Part shown: positions 1-7,145 of the stretch, piece after piece | Layout of the letters: each line of letters begins with the position of its first letter | Position numbering within the stretch: position 1 is the first letter of the stretch | Assembly (NCBI GenBank): GCA_016302965.1 | Contig: JAEDMP010000079.1 | Span: 1-10,770, forward strand | Length of the DNA stretch: 10,770 nucleotides | Origin: Bacteroidaceae bacterium | GTDB lineage: Bacteria > Bacteroidota > Bacteroidia > Bacteroidales > Bacteroidaceae | Direction: 5' to 3' | Notes under the pieces: model-generated | Seen by the model: only the letters and a program-made list of their open reading frames with translations | What the model was told of the DNA's origin: nothing | Database searches by the model: none | Position numbers and translations under genes: made by a program

Positions 1-140
1 TAGTCGTCGGGATGGCCGTCGATCATCTTGTCATAACATTTGTTGAGCAGGTGAATGGTCATATACACCCGGTCTTCATATCTTCCCAACCAGTAGAGAC
101 GGTTGGCCTTGGTTGCTGAAATCACATCACTTCTTACCAT
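1..140 (-). CDS. Alpha-E (DUF403) domain protein, N-terminal 46 codons, cut by the window edge
   Basis: The reading frame starts at ATG 140-138 and runs off the left edge. The N-terminus shows the family's opening pattern: a short lead, then NRLYWLGRYEDRVYMTIHL at residues 13-31, which matches the 'xYWLxRYxERAE' start of alpha-E proteins (COG2307). These are all-helical proteins encoded beside circularly permuted ATP-grasp enzymes. Their biochemical role is not established; a part in the same ligation or peptide-modification pathway is inferred from gene pairing. The gene lies 91 bp downstream of the ATP-grasp gene on the same strand, with no terminator between them, so the two are probably co-transcribed. 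The frame stays open upstream of the ATG but without another ATG near, and the motif spacing supports this start. Only about the first sixth of a typical family member is present, so integrity cannot be judged. Confidence 0.75.
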   Translation of the reverse strand, partial: MVRSDVISATKANRLYWLGRYEDRVYMTIHLLNKCYDKMIDGHPDD

Positions 141-231
141 ATTTGTGTTGCTTTTGCTTGTGTTGATTACGAATTTGTTGAATATTTCCGCCGTTCTATT
201 GCAGGCTTGTCGCTCGGGGGCGGTGTTCCCG

Positions 232-1560
232 TCACTCGGTCATGACCCAGGTGTCCTTGAATCCGCCACCCTGGGAGGAGTTCACCACAAAGGAGTCGGG
301 ATTGCGCGAGAAACGGGTGAGACCACTACGCCATACTTTGGTCTCACGGCCACTGATGACAAACGCGCGCAGGTCGGCTTTACGCCAAACGAGTTCCTCG
401 CCTTCAAGAATCTCCAAGTCTTTGAAGTCGATGACCTCCTGGGCTATCCAGCGGCGGGGCTGATCGATAACCAACTGGCGCAGCTCTTCGAGTTTGTCGG
501 CTTCCAAGGCACTACCGAAGACGACACCATAGCCGCCCGCTTCGCTCACATCCTTGATAACGAGCTGGTTGAGATGTTCGAGCACATATTTCCGGTCGGC
601 TTCGTAATAGGGCAGATAGGTGGGTGCATTCTGCAGGATGGACTGCTCTCCGAGATAGTATTCCACCATCTTCGGAACGAAATAGTAGATGCCCTTATCA
701 TCTGCCACCCCGTTGCCGATGCCATTGACCAGCGCCACATTGCCGGCTTTGTAGGCCTGCATCACACCGGGAATACCGAGCAGTGAGGAGGCTTCGAAGG
801 TGAGTGGATCCATATACTCATCGCTCACACGGCGATAGATACAGCCCACACGGGTCTTCTCCTTGTACATACCGGCATAATAGACCATATCGTTCTCGAT
901 GAAGAGGTCGCCCGGATAGGCCAACGTGGCACCCGTTTTCTCGGCCAGATAGGAATGTTCGAAGAAGGCTGAGTTGAAACGACCGGGAGTGAAGATGACG
1001 GAGATGCCCCGGTCGGCTGCCATCTGGTCCATCATCTCGCGCAGGAGTACAGCATAGTCGCGGTTGTCGGCAATGGCATTGGAGGCGTAGAGCGAGGGAG
1101 CCACCTTGCGGGTAATAGTGCGTGCAATCATCGGATAACTGGCACCGCTGGGTATGCGCAGATTGTCTTCGAGCACATACCACTGACCATTCTTGCCCTC
1201 CACCAGGTCGATGCCGGCAATATGGGCATAGACCCCACCTTGCGGGCTTACCATCTCACACTCGGGCATGTAACCCTTGGAGGAGTAGACAAACTCTTCG
1301 GGCACCACCTGGTCGCGGATAATCTTCTTGTCATGATAGATGTCCCACAGAAAGAGGTTGAGGGCTTTGACGCGCTGGCGCAAACCGCGCTCCAGATAGT
1401 CCCAGTCTTTCTTGGAGATGATGCGGGGCACAGAGTCGAAGGGGAACAGTTGCTCATTGAACACCCCATGTTTGTACACTCCGAAACGCACCCCAAAGCG
1501 CTCCATCCATTTGTTGACCGTGTCACGGCTTCCGGTCAAGTCTACCATATTAATACTCAT
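232..1560 (-). CDS. Circularly permuted ATP-grasp protein (DUF404/DUF407, COG2308 type), 442 aa
   Basis: This is a predicted cytoplasmic ATP-dependent carboxylate-amine ligase of the circularly permuted ATP-grasp family; substrate unknown. Family landmarks in order: FDSVPRIISKKDW (41-53), RVKALNLFLWDIY (63-75), VLEDNLRIPSG (129-139), TPGRFNSAFFEHSYLA (191-206), YRRVSDEYMDP (242-252), NGIGNGVADDKG (279-290), IKDVSEAGGYG (335-345) with the glycine-rich loop, DLRAFV (396-401) and the C-terminal SSQGGGFKDTWV (428-439). The EDN and K/E-rich strands are the likely ATP/Mg-binding residues. An in-frame TAA about 15 nt upstream fixes the start near ATG 1560, with Met5 as the only close alternative. 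The protein is slightly shorter at the N-terminus than many homologues, but all core motifs are present. It is the first gene of a minus-strand unit with the alpha-E gene and has its own promoter at 1722-1752. The fold is clear; the reaction is inferred. Confidence 0.88.
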   Translation of the reverse strand: MSINMVDLTGSRDTVNKWMERFGVRFGVYKHGVFNEQLFPFDSVPRIISKKDWDYLERGLRQRVKALNLFLWDIYHDKKIIRDQVVPEEFVYSSKGYMPECEMVSPQGGVYAHIAGIDLVEGKNGQWYVLEDNLRIPSGASYPMIARTITRKVAPSLYASNAIADNRDYAVLLREMMDQMAADRGISVIFTPGRFNSAFFEHSYLAEKTGATLAYPGDLFIENDMVYYAGMYKEKTRVGCIYRRVSDEYMDPLTFEASSLLGIPGVMQAYKAGNVALVNGIGNGVADDKGIYYFVPKMVEYYLGEQSILQNAPTYLPYYEADRKYVLEHLNQLVIKDVSEAGGYGVVFGSALEADKLEELRQLVIDQPRRWIAQEVIDFKDLEILEGEELVWRKADLRAFVISGRETKVWRSGLTRFSRNPDSFVVNSSQGGGFKDTWVMTE

Positions 1561-1715
1561 AAGCTTCTTTATTTATTTTGTGTCTGTTGTTGTCTGTCAC
1601 CTGTCATTCACCTTGACATATCCACCTTGCATCATTCTCCATCCGTTGCAGCCAGCGACTTGTGCAGTTGCCATTGTTCCGTTATCCCGACAGATTCATC
1701 AAGATGTAAGCAAAT
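1561..1715 (-). other. Long 5' leader of the ATP-grasp transcript
   Basis: About 155 nt separate the predicted transcription start (near 1715, set by the -7 box at 1722-1729) from the ATG at 1560. That is much longer than the other leaders here (roughly 17-42 nt). It holds a 25-codon ORF on the minus strand, ATG 1674-1672 to TGA 1599-1597, beginning MATAQVAGCNGW. Just before the gene start it becomes A-rich with repeated ACAGACA-like units. I recognise no known riboswitch. Between 1730 and 1807 there is only the promoter and A/T-rich spacer. Confidence 0.35.
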
Positions 1716-1721
1716 ATGGCA

Positions 1722-1752
1722 CAAAGGTAATCATTTTGTAATTAACAACAAA
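1722..1752 (-). promoter_or_regulatory. Promoter of the ATP-grasp/alpha-E unit
   Basis: On the minus strand, TTTG (plus 1749-1752) is followed after exactly 19 nt by TACCTTTG (plus 1722-1729). This matches the Bacteroidetes housekeeping-sigma consensus TTTG-N19-21-TAnnTTTG in both elements and in spacing. The predicted start of transcription is near 1715. Confidence 0.7.
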
Positions 1753-1807
1753 ATAAATAGCGCATTATTTTACTACAAACTTATGAATATTGACATATTA
1801 ACACAAA

Positions 1808-1846
1808 TACCCCTCCATTTGCTTACAATCTGCAAGTGGAGGGGTA
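1808..1846 (-). terminator. Hairpin terminator of the gltX-waaA operon
   Basis: A 15-bp inverted repeat has arms at 1808-1822 and 1832-1846, one G-T type mismatch and a 9-nt loop. It contains a CCCCTCC/GGAGGGG block and begins about 25 nt beyond the waaA stop codon at 1871. In the minus-strand transcript the stem is followed by the T-rich ATTTGTGTT. It insulates the downstream ATP-grasp unit. Confidence 0.8.
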
Positions 1847-1870
1847 AGTTTTGATAAAATGATATACGAT

Positions 1871-3100
1871 TCAGTTGGCCAGATGGACATTGGTGAGCAC
1901 CTGGTCGGTGGCTCCGGCCTTGCCCCGGACATAGTTGGAGGCGGCACTGCCTGTGCGTTCGAGGAAGTCAGCATCGCTGTCCAAGCGGTCGGCCATCTGG
2001 CGGAAGGAAGCCTCATCCTGTATCTCGAAACCTCCCTGACAAGCCAAGAGGTCCTGTGCTTCGGCAAAACGTTTGTTGTTGGGACCGAAGAGGACGGGAA
2101 CGCCCCATACGGCAGCCTCCAACACATTGTGGATGCCTACGCCGAAGCCTCCTCCCACGTAAGCCACCTGACCGTAATGGTAGATGCTGGAGAGCAGACC
2201 GAAACAGTCGATAATCAGCACATCGGCACCGGCAGCCTCTTCGGGAGTGGTCTGGCTGTAGCGAACCACCTTGCCCCCGGCCATTCCCTCAATCTGCGAG
2301 AGATGGTCCTCGCTGATGACATGGGGGGCGATGACCATCTTCCAGTCTTTGCGACGATTGAAATAGGGAATGAAGATGGCCTCATCGGGCTCCCAACTGC
2401 TGCCAGCCACAAACACATGGCCGGCACCGCGGACGAAGGACTCGACAATGGGCAGGTGCTTCGACTGTTCCTTGATCTGCAGCACCCGGTCGAAACGGGT
2501 GTCGCCGGTCACGGTCACATCCGTGATACCAATCTTGGCCAGCAGTTCGCGGCTCTGCTCGTTCTGCACATAGAAATGGGTGAAACAACGCAGCACCCGG
2601 GCATAACGGCTGGCATACCAGCGGAAGAAAATCTGGTCGGGACGGAAGATGCTCGACACGCTGTAGGTGGGCACATTCCGGTATTTCAGGATATGCAGAT
2701 AATTGTACCAGAACTCATACTTGATGAAGAAGGCCATGACGGGACGTACCAGTCGCAGGAAACGGATGGCATTGATGGGAGTGTCGAGAGGAAGATAGCA
2801 GATGATGTCGGCTCCCTGATAATTCTTGCGCACCTCATATCCCGAGGGGGAGAAGAAAGTAAGCAGAATCTTGTACTCCGGATGGAGCTGGCGCACCCGC
2901 TCCATGATGGGGCGACCCTGTTCAAACTCGCCCAACGAGGCGGCATGGAACCAAAGATACTGGGCGGAGGGATCAACCTGTTGCTTGAGGATGTTGAAGG
3001 CGTCACGCTCGCCACGCCACATCTTTCTGACCTTGCGGTCAAAAAGACTGGCAATGACAACGCCTAACATATAGAAATAAATCGCAATGTTGTATATCAT
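1871..3100 (-). CDS. waaA: 3-deoxy-D-manno-octulosonic acid (Kdo) transferase, GT30
   Basis: WaaA (KdtA) transfers Kdo from CMP-Kdo to the lipid A precursor at the cytoplasmic face of the inner membrane, the step that starts the lipopolysaccharide inner core. The 409-aa product has the family layout. A membrane-anchoring N-terminal helix spans about residues 3-20. HAASLGE follows at 52-58, where Glu58 matches the proposed catalytic base, then SPSGYEV (84-90) and KYEFWYN (127-133). VTGDTRFDRV (197-206) and AGSSWEPDE (232-240) lead into the C-terminal Rossmann domain with IAPH (257-260), a glycine-rich YVGGGFG (314-320) and GIHNVLE (322-328), typical of CMP-Kdo-binding GT30 enzymes. Length is normal. 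Start ATG 3100 is 53 nt after the gltX stop with no terminator between, so waaA is probably co-transcribed from the gltX promoter; the hairpin at 1808-1846 ends the unit. Whether it adds one or two Kdo residues cannot be read from sequence. Confidence 0.95.
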   Translation of the reverse strand: MIYNIAIYFYMLGVVIASLFDRKVRKMWRGERDAFNILKQQVDPSAQYLWFHAASLGEFEQGRPIMERVRQLHPEYKILLTFFSPSGYEVRKNYQGADIICYLPLDTPINAIRFLRLVRPVMAFFIKYEFWYNYLHILKYRNVPTYSVSSIFRPDQIFFRWYASRYARVLRCFTHFYVQNEQSRELLAKIGITDVTVTGDTRFDRVLQIKEQSKHLPIVESFVRGAGHVFVAGSSWEPDEAIFIPYFNRRKDWKMVIAPHVISEDHLSQIEGMAGGKVVRYSQTTPEEAAGADVLIIDCFGLLSSIYHYGQVAYVGGGFGVGIHNVLEAAVWGVPVLFGPNNKRFAEAQDLLACQGGFEIQDEASFRQMADRLDSDADFLERTGSAASNYVRGKAGATDQVLTNVHLAN

Positions 3101-3153
3101 AACATGCTGTTCTTGCTTCGCTCAATTGGATGCTTTGTATGACAGTGGGCGCT

Positions 3154-4671
3154 TTACTGGAGCACCTCGATGGCTTTCAGCGTGCGGCGGATGGTCTCCT
3201 CCTTGCCGAGGAAGGCAGAGATGTCGAACATGCCGGGACCCTTGCCCTCGCCCACCAAGGCGAGACGCCAGGCATTCATGATATTTCCCAGCTTGTATTC
3301 CTTGGCCTCAATCCACTGCTTCACCACGGTTTCCTGTCCCTCAACGCTGAAATCGTCGATGCCACGGAGCACCTCTACCAGTTCGGCAAGCTGCTGGGCC
3401 GAGTCTTCCTTCCAGCGCTTCTTGCGGGTCTTCTCGTCGTAGGTGGCGGGAGCCTCGAAGAAGAAGGAGCAGAGGGGCCACAATTCCTTGACAAAGGTGA
3501 CACGGTCTTTCATCATCGCCACCACCTTCACGATGCGCTCCATCGGCTCGTCGATGCCATGGGCCTTCACCTCGGGGGCAAAGAGAGCGGCAATCTCCTC
3601 GGCACTCTTCAGGAGCACATACTCATGGTTGAACCACATGCCCTTCTGGAAATCGAATCGGGCACCTGCCTTGGAGCATTTGGTGATGTCGAAGAGCCGG
3701 GCCAACTCGTCGAGACTGTAGATTTCCTGCTCGGTGCCGGGATTCCAGCCCAGGAAAGCCAGGAAGTTGATGACAGCCTCGGGGAAATAGCCAGCCTCAC
3801 GGTAGCCCGAAGAAACCTCACCGGTCTTGGGGTCGTGCCACTCCAACGGGAAGACGGGGAATCCGAGACGGTCGCCGTCGCGCTTGCTCAGCTTGCCCTT
3901 GCCTTCGGGCTTGAGCAGCAAGGGGAGATGGGCAAAGCGGGGCATGGTGTTCTCCCAGCCGAAAGCCTGATAGAGCAGGACATGGAGGGGGGCACTGGGC
4001 AACCACTCCTCGCCACGGATGACATGGCTGATTTCCATCAGATGGTCGTCCACGATATTGGCCAGATGGTAGGTGGGCAGTCCGTCGGCACTCTTGAAGA
4101 GCACCTTGTCGTCGAGGATATCGCTCATGATGCGCACCTCGCCACGGATGAGGTCGTCGACCAGCACCGATACACCGGGCTCAATCTTGAAGCGCACCAC
4201 ATACTGCTGTCCGTCGGCAATCATGCGCTCCACCTCGTCGGCAGGGATGGTCAGTGAATTGCGCATCTGCATGCGGGTATGGGCGTCGTACTGGAAGTTG
4301 GCCACCTCCTGACGCTTGGCTTCCAGCTCCTGGGGAGTGTCGAAGGCGATATAAGCCTTGCCGGCATCCAGCAGCTGCTTGACATATTTCTGATAGATTT
4401 CCCGGCGCTCACTCTGACGATAAGGGCCATAGTTGCCGCCGAAGCTGACACCCTCGTCAAACTTGATGCCGAGCCACTTGAACGACTCGATGATATAATC
4501 CTCTGCGCCGGGCACAAAGCGGGTGGAGTCGGTATCCTCGATACGGAACACGAGGTCGCCGCCGTGCTGACGGGCAAACAAATAGTTGTACAACGCGGTG
4601 CGAACACCGCCAATGTGAAGTGCGCCCGTAGGGCTTGGTGCAAAGCGCACCCTAACTCTTCTTTCTGTCAT
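3154..4671 (-). CDS. gltX: Glutamyl-tRNA synthetase
   Basis: GltX is a class I aminoacyl-tRNA synthetase that charges tRNA-Glu with glutamate in the cytoplasm. The start used here is ATG 4671-4669, giving 505 aa. It places the universal N-terminus FAPSPTGALHIGG at residues 10-22, with HIGG (19-22) as the HIGH signature. A longer frame open to 4794 would add 41 basic, non-conserved residues and run through the -7 promoter box, so it is rejected. Other landmarks are RIEDTDSTR (43-51), GEEWLPSAP (220-228) and KLSKRDGD (260-267), the KMSKS equivalent. An insertion follows the KLSKR loop (about residues 270-290, LEWHDPKTGEVSSGYREAG). The C-terminal helical anticodon-binding part ends in LKAIEVLQ. 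Length is normal. It is the first gene of the gltX-waaA operon. Being a bacterial-type GluRS, it could be discriminating or non-discriminating; that depends on whether a GatCAB amidotransferase is present elsewhere. Confidence 0.96.
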   Translation of the reverse strand: MTERRVRVRFAPSPTGALHIGGVRTALYNYLFARQHGGDLVFRIEDTDSTRFVPGAEDYIIESFKWLGIKFDEGVSFGGNYGPYRQSERREIYQKYVKQLLDAGKAYIAFDTPQELEAKRQEVANFQYDAHTRMQMRNSLTIPADEVERMIADGQQYVVRFKIEPGVSVLVDDLIRGEVRIMSDILDDKVLFKSADGLPTYHLANIVDDHLMEISHVIRGEEWLPSAPLHVLLYQAFGWENTMPRFAHLPLLLKPEGKGKLSKRDGDRLGFPVFPLEWHDPKTGEVSSGYREAGYFPEAVINFLAFLGWNPGTEQEIYSLDELARLFDITKCSKAGARFDFQKGMWFNHEYVLLKSAEEIAALFAPEVKAHGIDEPMERIVKVVAMMKDRVTFVKELWPLCSFFFEAPATYDEKTRKKRWKEDSAQQLAELVEVLRGIDDFSVEGQETVVKQWIEAKEYKLGNIMNAWRLALVGEGKGPGMFDISAFLGKEETIRRTLKAIEVLQ

Positions 4672-4719
4672 CTTTCTTAATCTTTGAACGGGTCCGGATA
4701 GGACGAACGATATTTTTTG

Positions 4720-4727
4720 CAAAATTA
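4720..4727 (-). promoter_or_regulatory. -7 box of the gltX-waaA promoter
   Basis: The minus strand reads TAATTTTG (plus 4720-4727), a full match to TAnnTTTG, giving a predicted start near 4713 and a leader of about 42 nt. No TTTG is found at -33; the region upstream is a run of A residues, which may help as an UP-like element. This also supports ATG 4671 over the longer frame. Confidence 0.55.
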
Positions 4728-4820
4728 CTACATTTTTTTTGAATTTTGTGTTTTTAAAGGTTTTTCTTTGCCCTTGGAGGCGAAGAAGAGCCATTTTTTC
4801 TCACTTTCTGTAAGAGATTG

Positions 4821-4851
4821 TTTGTTTTATCATTTTTTTTACGTACTTTCG
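4821..4851 (+). promoter_or_regulatory. Promoter of the 7TM-HD phosphodiesterase gene
   Basis: TTTG (4821-4824), a 19-nt spacer, then TACTTTCG (4844-4851), one mismatch from TAnnTTTG. The predicted start is near 4858, about 33 nt before the ATG. It is divergent from the gltX promoter; the two -7 boxes are about 120 bp apart in a 219-bp intergenic region that holds no gene. Confidence 0.6.
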
Positions 4852-4890
4852 CATGCAAAAACAAAGTGTCAATCTTAACATAAAGAGAAT

Positions 4891-6945
4891 ATGGGATTTT
4901 TGAATCTGACCAAAGAAATCACCTGGAAAGACATTCTCATCAGAACTGCCATCATCATCGGTACGGTGGCGGTCATCGTCTGGTGTATGCCCAGGGATAC
5001 ACGCAACTATTTCTACGCCGACCTGGGGAAGCCCTGGAAATATGGCGACCTGACGGCTCCCTTCGACTTTCCCATCTACAAGTCGGAAGCAACCGTGCAG
5101 AAGGAACGTGACAGCCTCTACGAAGATTTTGAGCCTTACTTCAGCTACTCCTCCGAGGTGGAGGCAGAGCAAACCAGGAAGTTTGTCAACCATTTCAGCA
5201 ATGGCATCGACGGACTGTCGGATGACTATATCAGCATCATCGCCAACCGATTGAGGAGGCTCTACCTGCAGGGTATCATGGCAGCTCAGGATTACAGCAA
5301 ACTGGCGGGTGATGACACAACCCGCACCATCCGTATCGTCAATGGCAAAAAGGCCACCAGCGTACCGCTCAAACAGTTCCATTCTACCAAGAATGCCTAC
5401 GAGAGTCTGCTCAACGACCCGCTGCTGATACCCTACAAGGCCACGCTGCAACGCTGCAATCTGACGGACTATATCGTACCGAACATCATCTATGACCAGG
5501 AGCGGAGCTCTGCCACGCTCAACGAACTGCTCAACAGCGTGCCGCTGGCCAGTGGAGTGGTGCAGAAAGGACAGAAGATTGTAGACCGGGGCGACATCGT
5601 AGACGAGAAAACCTACCGGATTGTGGAGTCGTTCAGGAAAGAGAACGAGCGACGCAACTTCTATTCGGCCCAAAAGCAGATTACCATCTTTGGAGAGGCA
5701 CTCTACGTGTCGATCATCGTGGTCTTCTTCACGGTTTATCTGAGCCTCTTCAGGAAAGACTATTTTGAGAATCCACGTTGTGTGGCGATGCTCTATTCGC
5801 TGATAATCATCTTCACACTACTCACCTCGATCATGGTGCGCAACACCATCGGACACGTATTCCTGTTGCCCTACGCGCTCGTACCTATTATCATCAGGAT
5901 ATTCATGGACTCGCGAACGGCATTCATCACCCATTTCGGCATGATTTGTATCTGTGCCATCATGCTGCAGCATCCCTTCGAGTTTCTCGTGGTGGAATCG
6001 GCCGCAGGCCTGGCTGCCATCTACTCGCTGAGGGAGCTGCAATACCGCTCGCAGCTGTTCAAGACCGCACTGGTGGTGACCCTGGTCAGTCTGCTCATGT
6101 ATTTTGCCAACGAACTGATGCAGACCACCGAACTGACCGCCATCGTATGGAACAACTACCACTATCTGATCATCAATGGCATCCTGCTGCTCTTCGCCTA
6201 TCCGCTGCTCTACCTGATAGAAAAGGCATTCGGATTCGTGACCGACATCACGCTCATCGAACTGTCCAACTCGAACAACCCGCTGCTCCAACAGATGAGC
6301 GAGGTGGCTCCCGGCACCTTCCAGCACTCGCTGCAGGTGGCCAATCTGGCGGCTGAGATTGCCAAGAAAATCGGTGCCAAAAGCCAACTGGTGAGAACGG
6401 GTGCACTCTACCATGACATCGGAAAGATGAGCAACCCCATCTACTTCACCGAGAACCAGTCGGGTGTGAATCCGCATGAGAGCCTCAGTTACATCGACAG
6501 CGCTCGCATCATCATCTGTCACGTCACAGAAGGACTGAAAATGGCAGAGAAAGAGAATCTGCCCACCATCATCCGTGAGTTCATCAGCACGCACCACGGA
6601 CAGGGAAAGGCCAAGTTCTTCTATATCAAACACAAGAACGAGCATCCCGACGACCCCGTAGACGACCTGCTCTTCACCTATCCCGGCCCCAACCCCTTCA
6701 CCCGCGAACAGGCTATCCTCATGATGGCAGACAGCGTGGAGGCGGCCTCGCGCTCACTGCCCGAATATACCGACCAGTCTATCAGAGACCTGGTGAACAG
6801 GATTATCGACGGACAGCTGGCCGACGGTTTCTTCAGAGACTGCCCCATCACCTTCCGCGACATCTCGTATGCCAAGACCGTGCTCATAGAGAAACTCAAG
6901 ACCATCTATCACACCCGCGTCAACTATCCCACACTCAACAAGTGA
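4891..6945 (+). CDS. pgpH: 7TM-HD membrane phosphodiesterase, PgpH/YqfF type (probable cyclic di-AMP hydrolase)
   Basis: The best characterised family member, Listeria PgpH, hydrolyses cyclic di-AMP to pApA; that activity is inferred here. The 684-aa layout is complete. TM1 lies at about 14-32, followed by an extracytoplasmic 7TMR-HDED-like domain (about 35-262) that ends with VVQKGQKIVDRGDIVDE (223-239). A cluster of seven hydrophobic helices follows (about 267-285, 298-315, 321-337, 343-360, 366-380, 391-408, 424-443), then a cytoplasmic HD domain (about 460-684). The metal-site residues are present: His479 in FQHS, His508-Asp509 in HDIGKM, His544 in CHVTEG, His568-His569 and Asp614 in MADSVEAASR. 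The start has an A-rich leader (CATAAAGAGAAT) and a promoter about 40 nt upstream. It appears monocistronic, with a hairpin at 7003-7050. A different cyclic nucleotide substrate is possible; the catalytic set itself is intact. Confidence 0.9.
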   Translation: MGFLNLTKEITWKDILIRTAIIIGTVAVIVWCMPRDTRNYFYADLGKPWKYGDLTAPFDFPIYKSEATVQKERDSLYEDFEPYFSYSSEVEAEQTRKFVNHFSNGIDGLSDDYISIIANRLRRLYLQGIMAAQDYSKLAGDDTTRTIRIVNGKKATSVPLKQFHSTKNAYESLLNDPLLIPYKATLQRCNLTDYIVPNIIYDQERSSATLNELLNSVPLASGVVQKGQKIVDRGDIVDEKTYRIVESFRKENERRNFYSAQKQITIFGEALYVSIIVVFFTVYLSLFRKDYFENPRCVAMLYSLIIIFTLLTSIMVRNTIGHVFLLPYALVPIIIRIFMDSRTAFITHFGMICICAIMLQHPFEFLVVESAAGLAAIYSLRELQYRSQLFKTALVVTLVSLLMYFANELMQTTELTAIVWNNYHYLIINGILLLFAYPLLYLIEKAFGFVTDITLIELSNSNNPLLQQMSEVAPGTFQHSLQVANLAAEIAKKIGAKSQLVRTGALYHDIGKMSNPIYFTENQSGVNPHESLSYIDSARIIICHVTEGLKMAEKENLPTIIREFISTHHGQGKAKFFYIKHKNEHPDDPVDDLLFTYPGPNPFTREQAILMMADSVEAASRSLPEYTDQSIRDLVNRIIDGQLADGFFRDCPITFRDISYAKTVLIEKLKTIYHTRVNYPTLNK

Positions 6946-7002
6946 TAGCGGGACATACGGATTGTGAACGCACACAAGAAGCAAAAAAAACAGACCCAAG
7001 AG

Positions 7003-7050
7003 ACGGCTATTTCCTGCACAAAATCACAGATATGTGCAGGAAATAGCCGT
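7003..7050 (+). terminator. Perfect 18-bp hairpin terminator after the 7TM-HD gene
   Basis: Arms 7003-7020 and 7033-7050 are perfectly complementary (ACGGCTATTTCCTGCACA) around a 12-nt loop, followed by TTTAAG. An A-run at 6983-6990 lies before the stem, so it might also act on transcripts from the other strand. It separates the phosphodiesterase gene from the porin promoter. Confidence 0.75.
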
Positions 7051-7110
7051 TTAAGCGTTAAGATATCGTAATAAAATCCGATTGCTTTCCGTAATACAGA
7101 ACAATTTATG

Positions 7111-7118
7111 TAACTTTG
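7111..7118 (+). promoter_or_regulatory. -7 box of the FadL-type porin promoter
   Basis: TAACTTTG matches TAnnTTTG exactly, predicting a start near 7125 and a leader of about 21 nt. The -33 element is weak: TTTC (7086-7089), 21 nt upstream, is the best candidate. The same 8-mer recurs at 9012-9019 before the toxin-antitoxin operon. Confidence 0.6.
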
Positions 7119-7145
7119 CAACCAATTTTTAAAAGAATTGTTTAG

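Noticed and set aside
103..786. A 227-aa plus-strand frame at the left edge
   Set aside because: It overlaps the alpha-E start and the ATP-grasp gene on the opposite strand; its hydrophobic start comes from the A/T-rich intergenic spacer.
1731..1755. TTTTGT/ACAAAA inverted repeat inside the ATP-grasp promoter as an operator
   Set aside because: It is a short A/T-rich palindrome in an A/T-rich spacer, and one half is the -33 TTTG itself; chance is a sufficient explanation.
1859..3067. A 402-aa open frame on the plus strand opposite waaA
   Set aside because: It is an antisense shadow of a GC-rich, well-recognised gene and has no recognisable motifs and no promoter.
3130..4257. A 375-aa open frame on the plus strand opposite gltX
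   Set aside because: It mirrors gltX codons; no domain is recognised and the real gene on the other strand is certain.
4672..4794. A 41-residue N-terminal extension of GltX from ATG 4794
   Set aside because: It is basic and unlike GluRS, crosses the TAATTTTG promoter box and a poly-A tract, and the conserved FAPSPTG motif fits the normal distance from Met at 4671.
4801..5673. A 290-aa minus-strand frame opposite the 7TM-HD gene, and a 275-aa one at 5818-6645
   Set aside because: Both are antisense to a complete, motif-verified gene; their translations lack family features.
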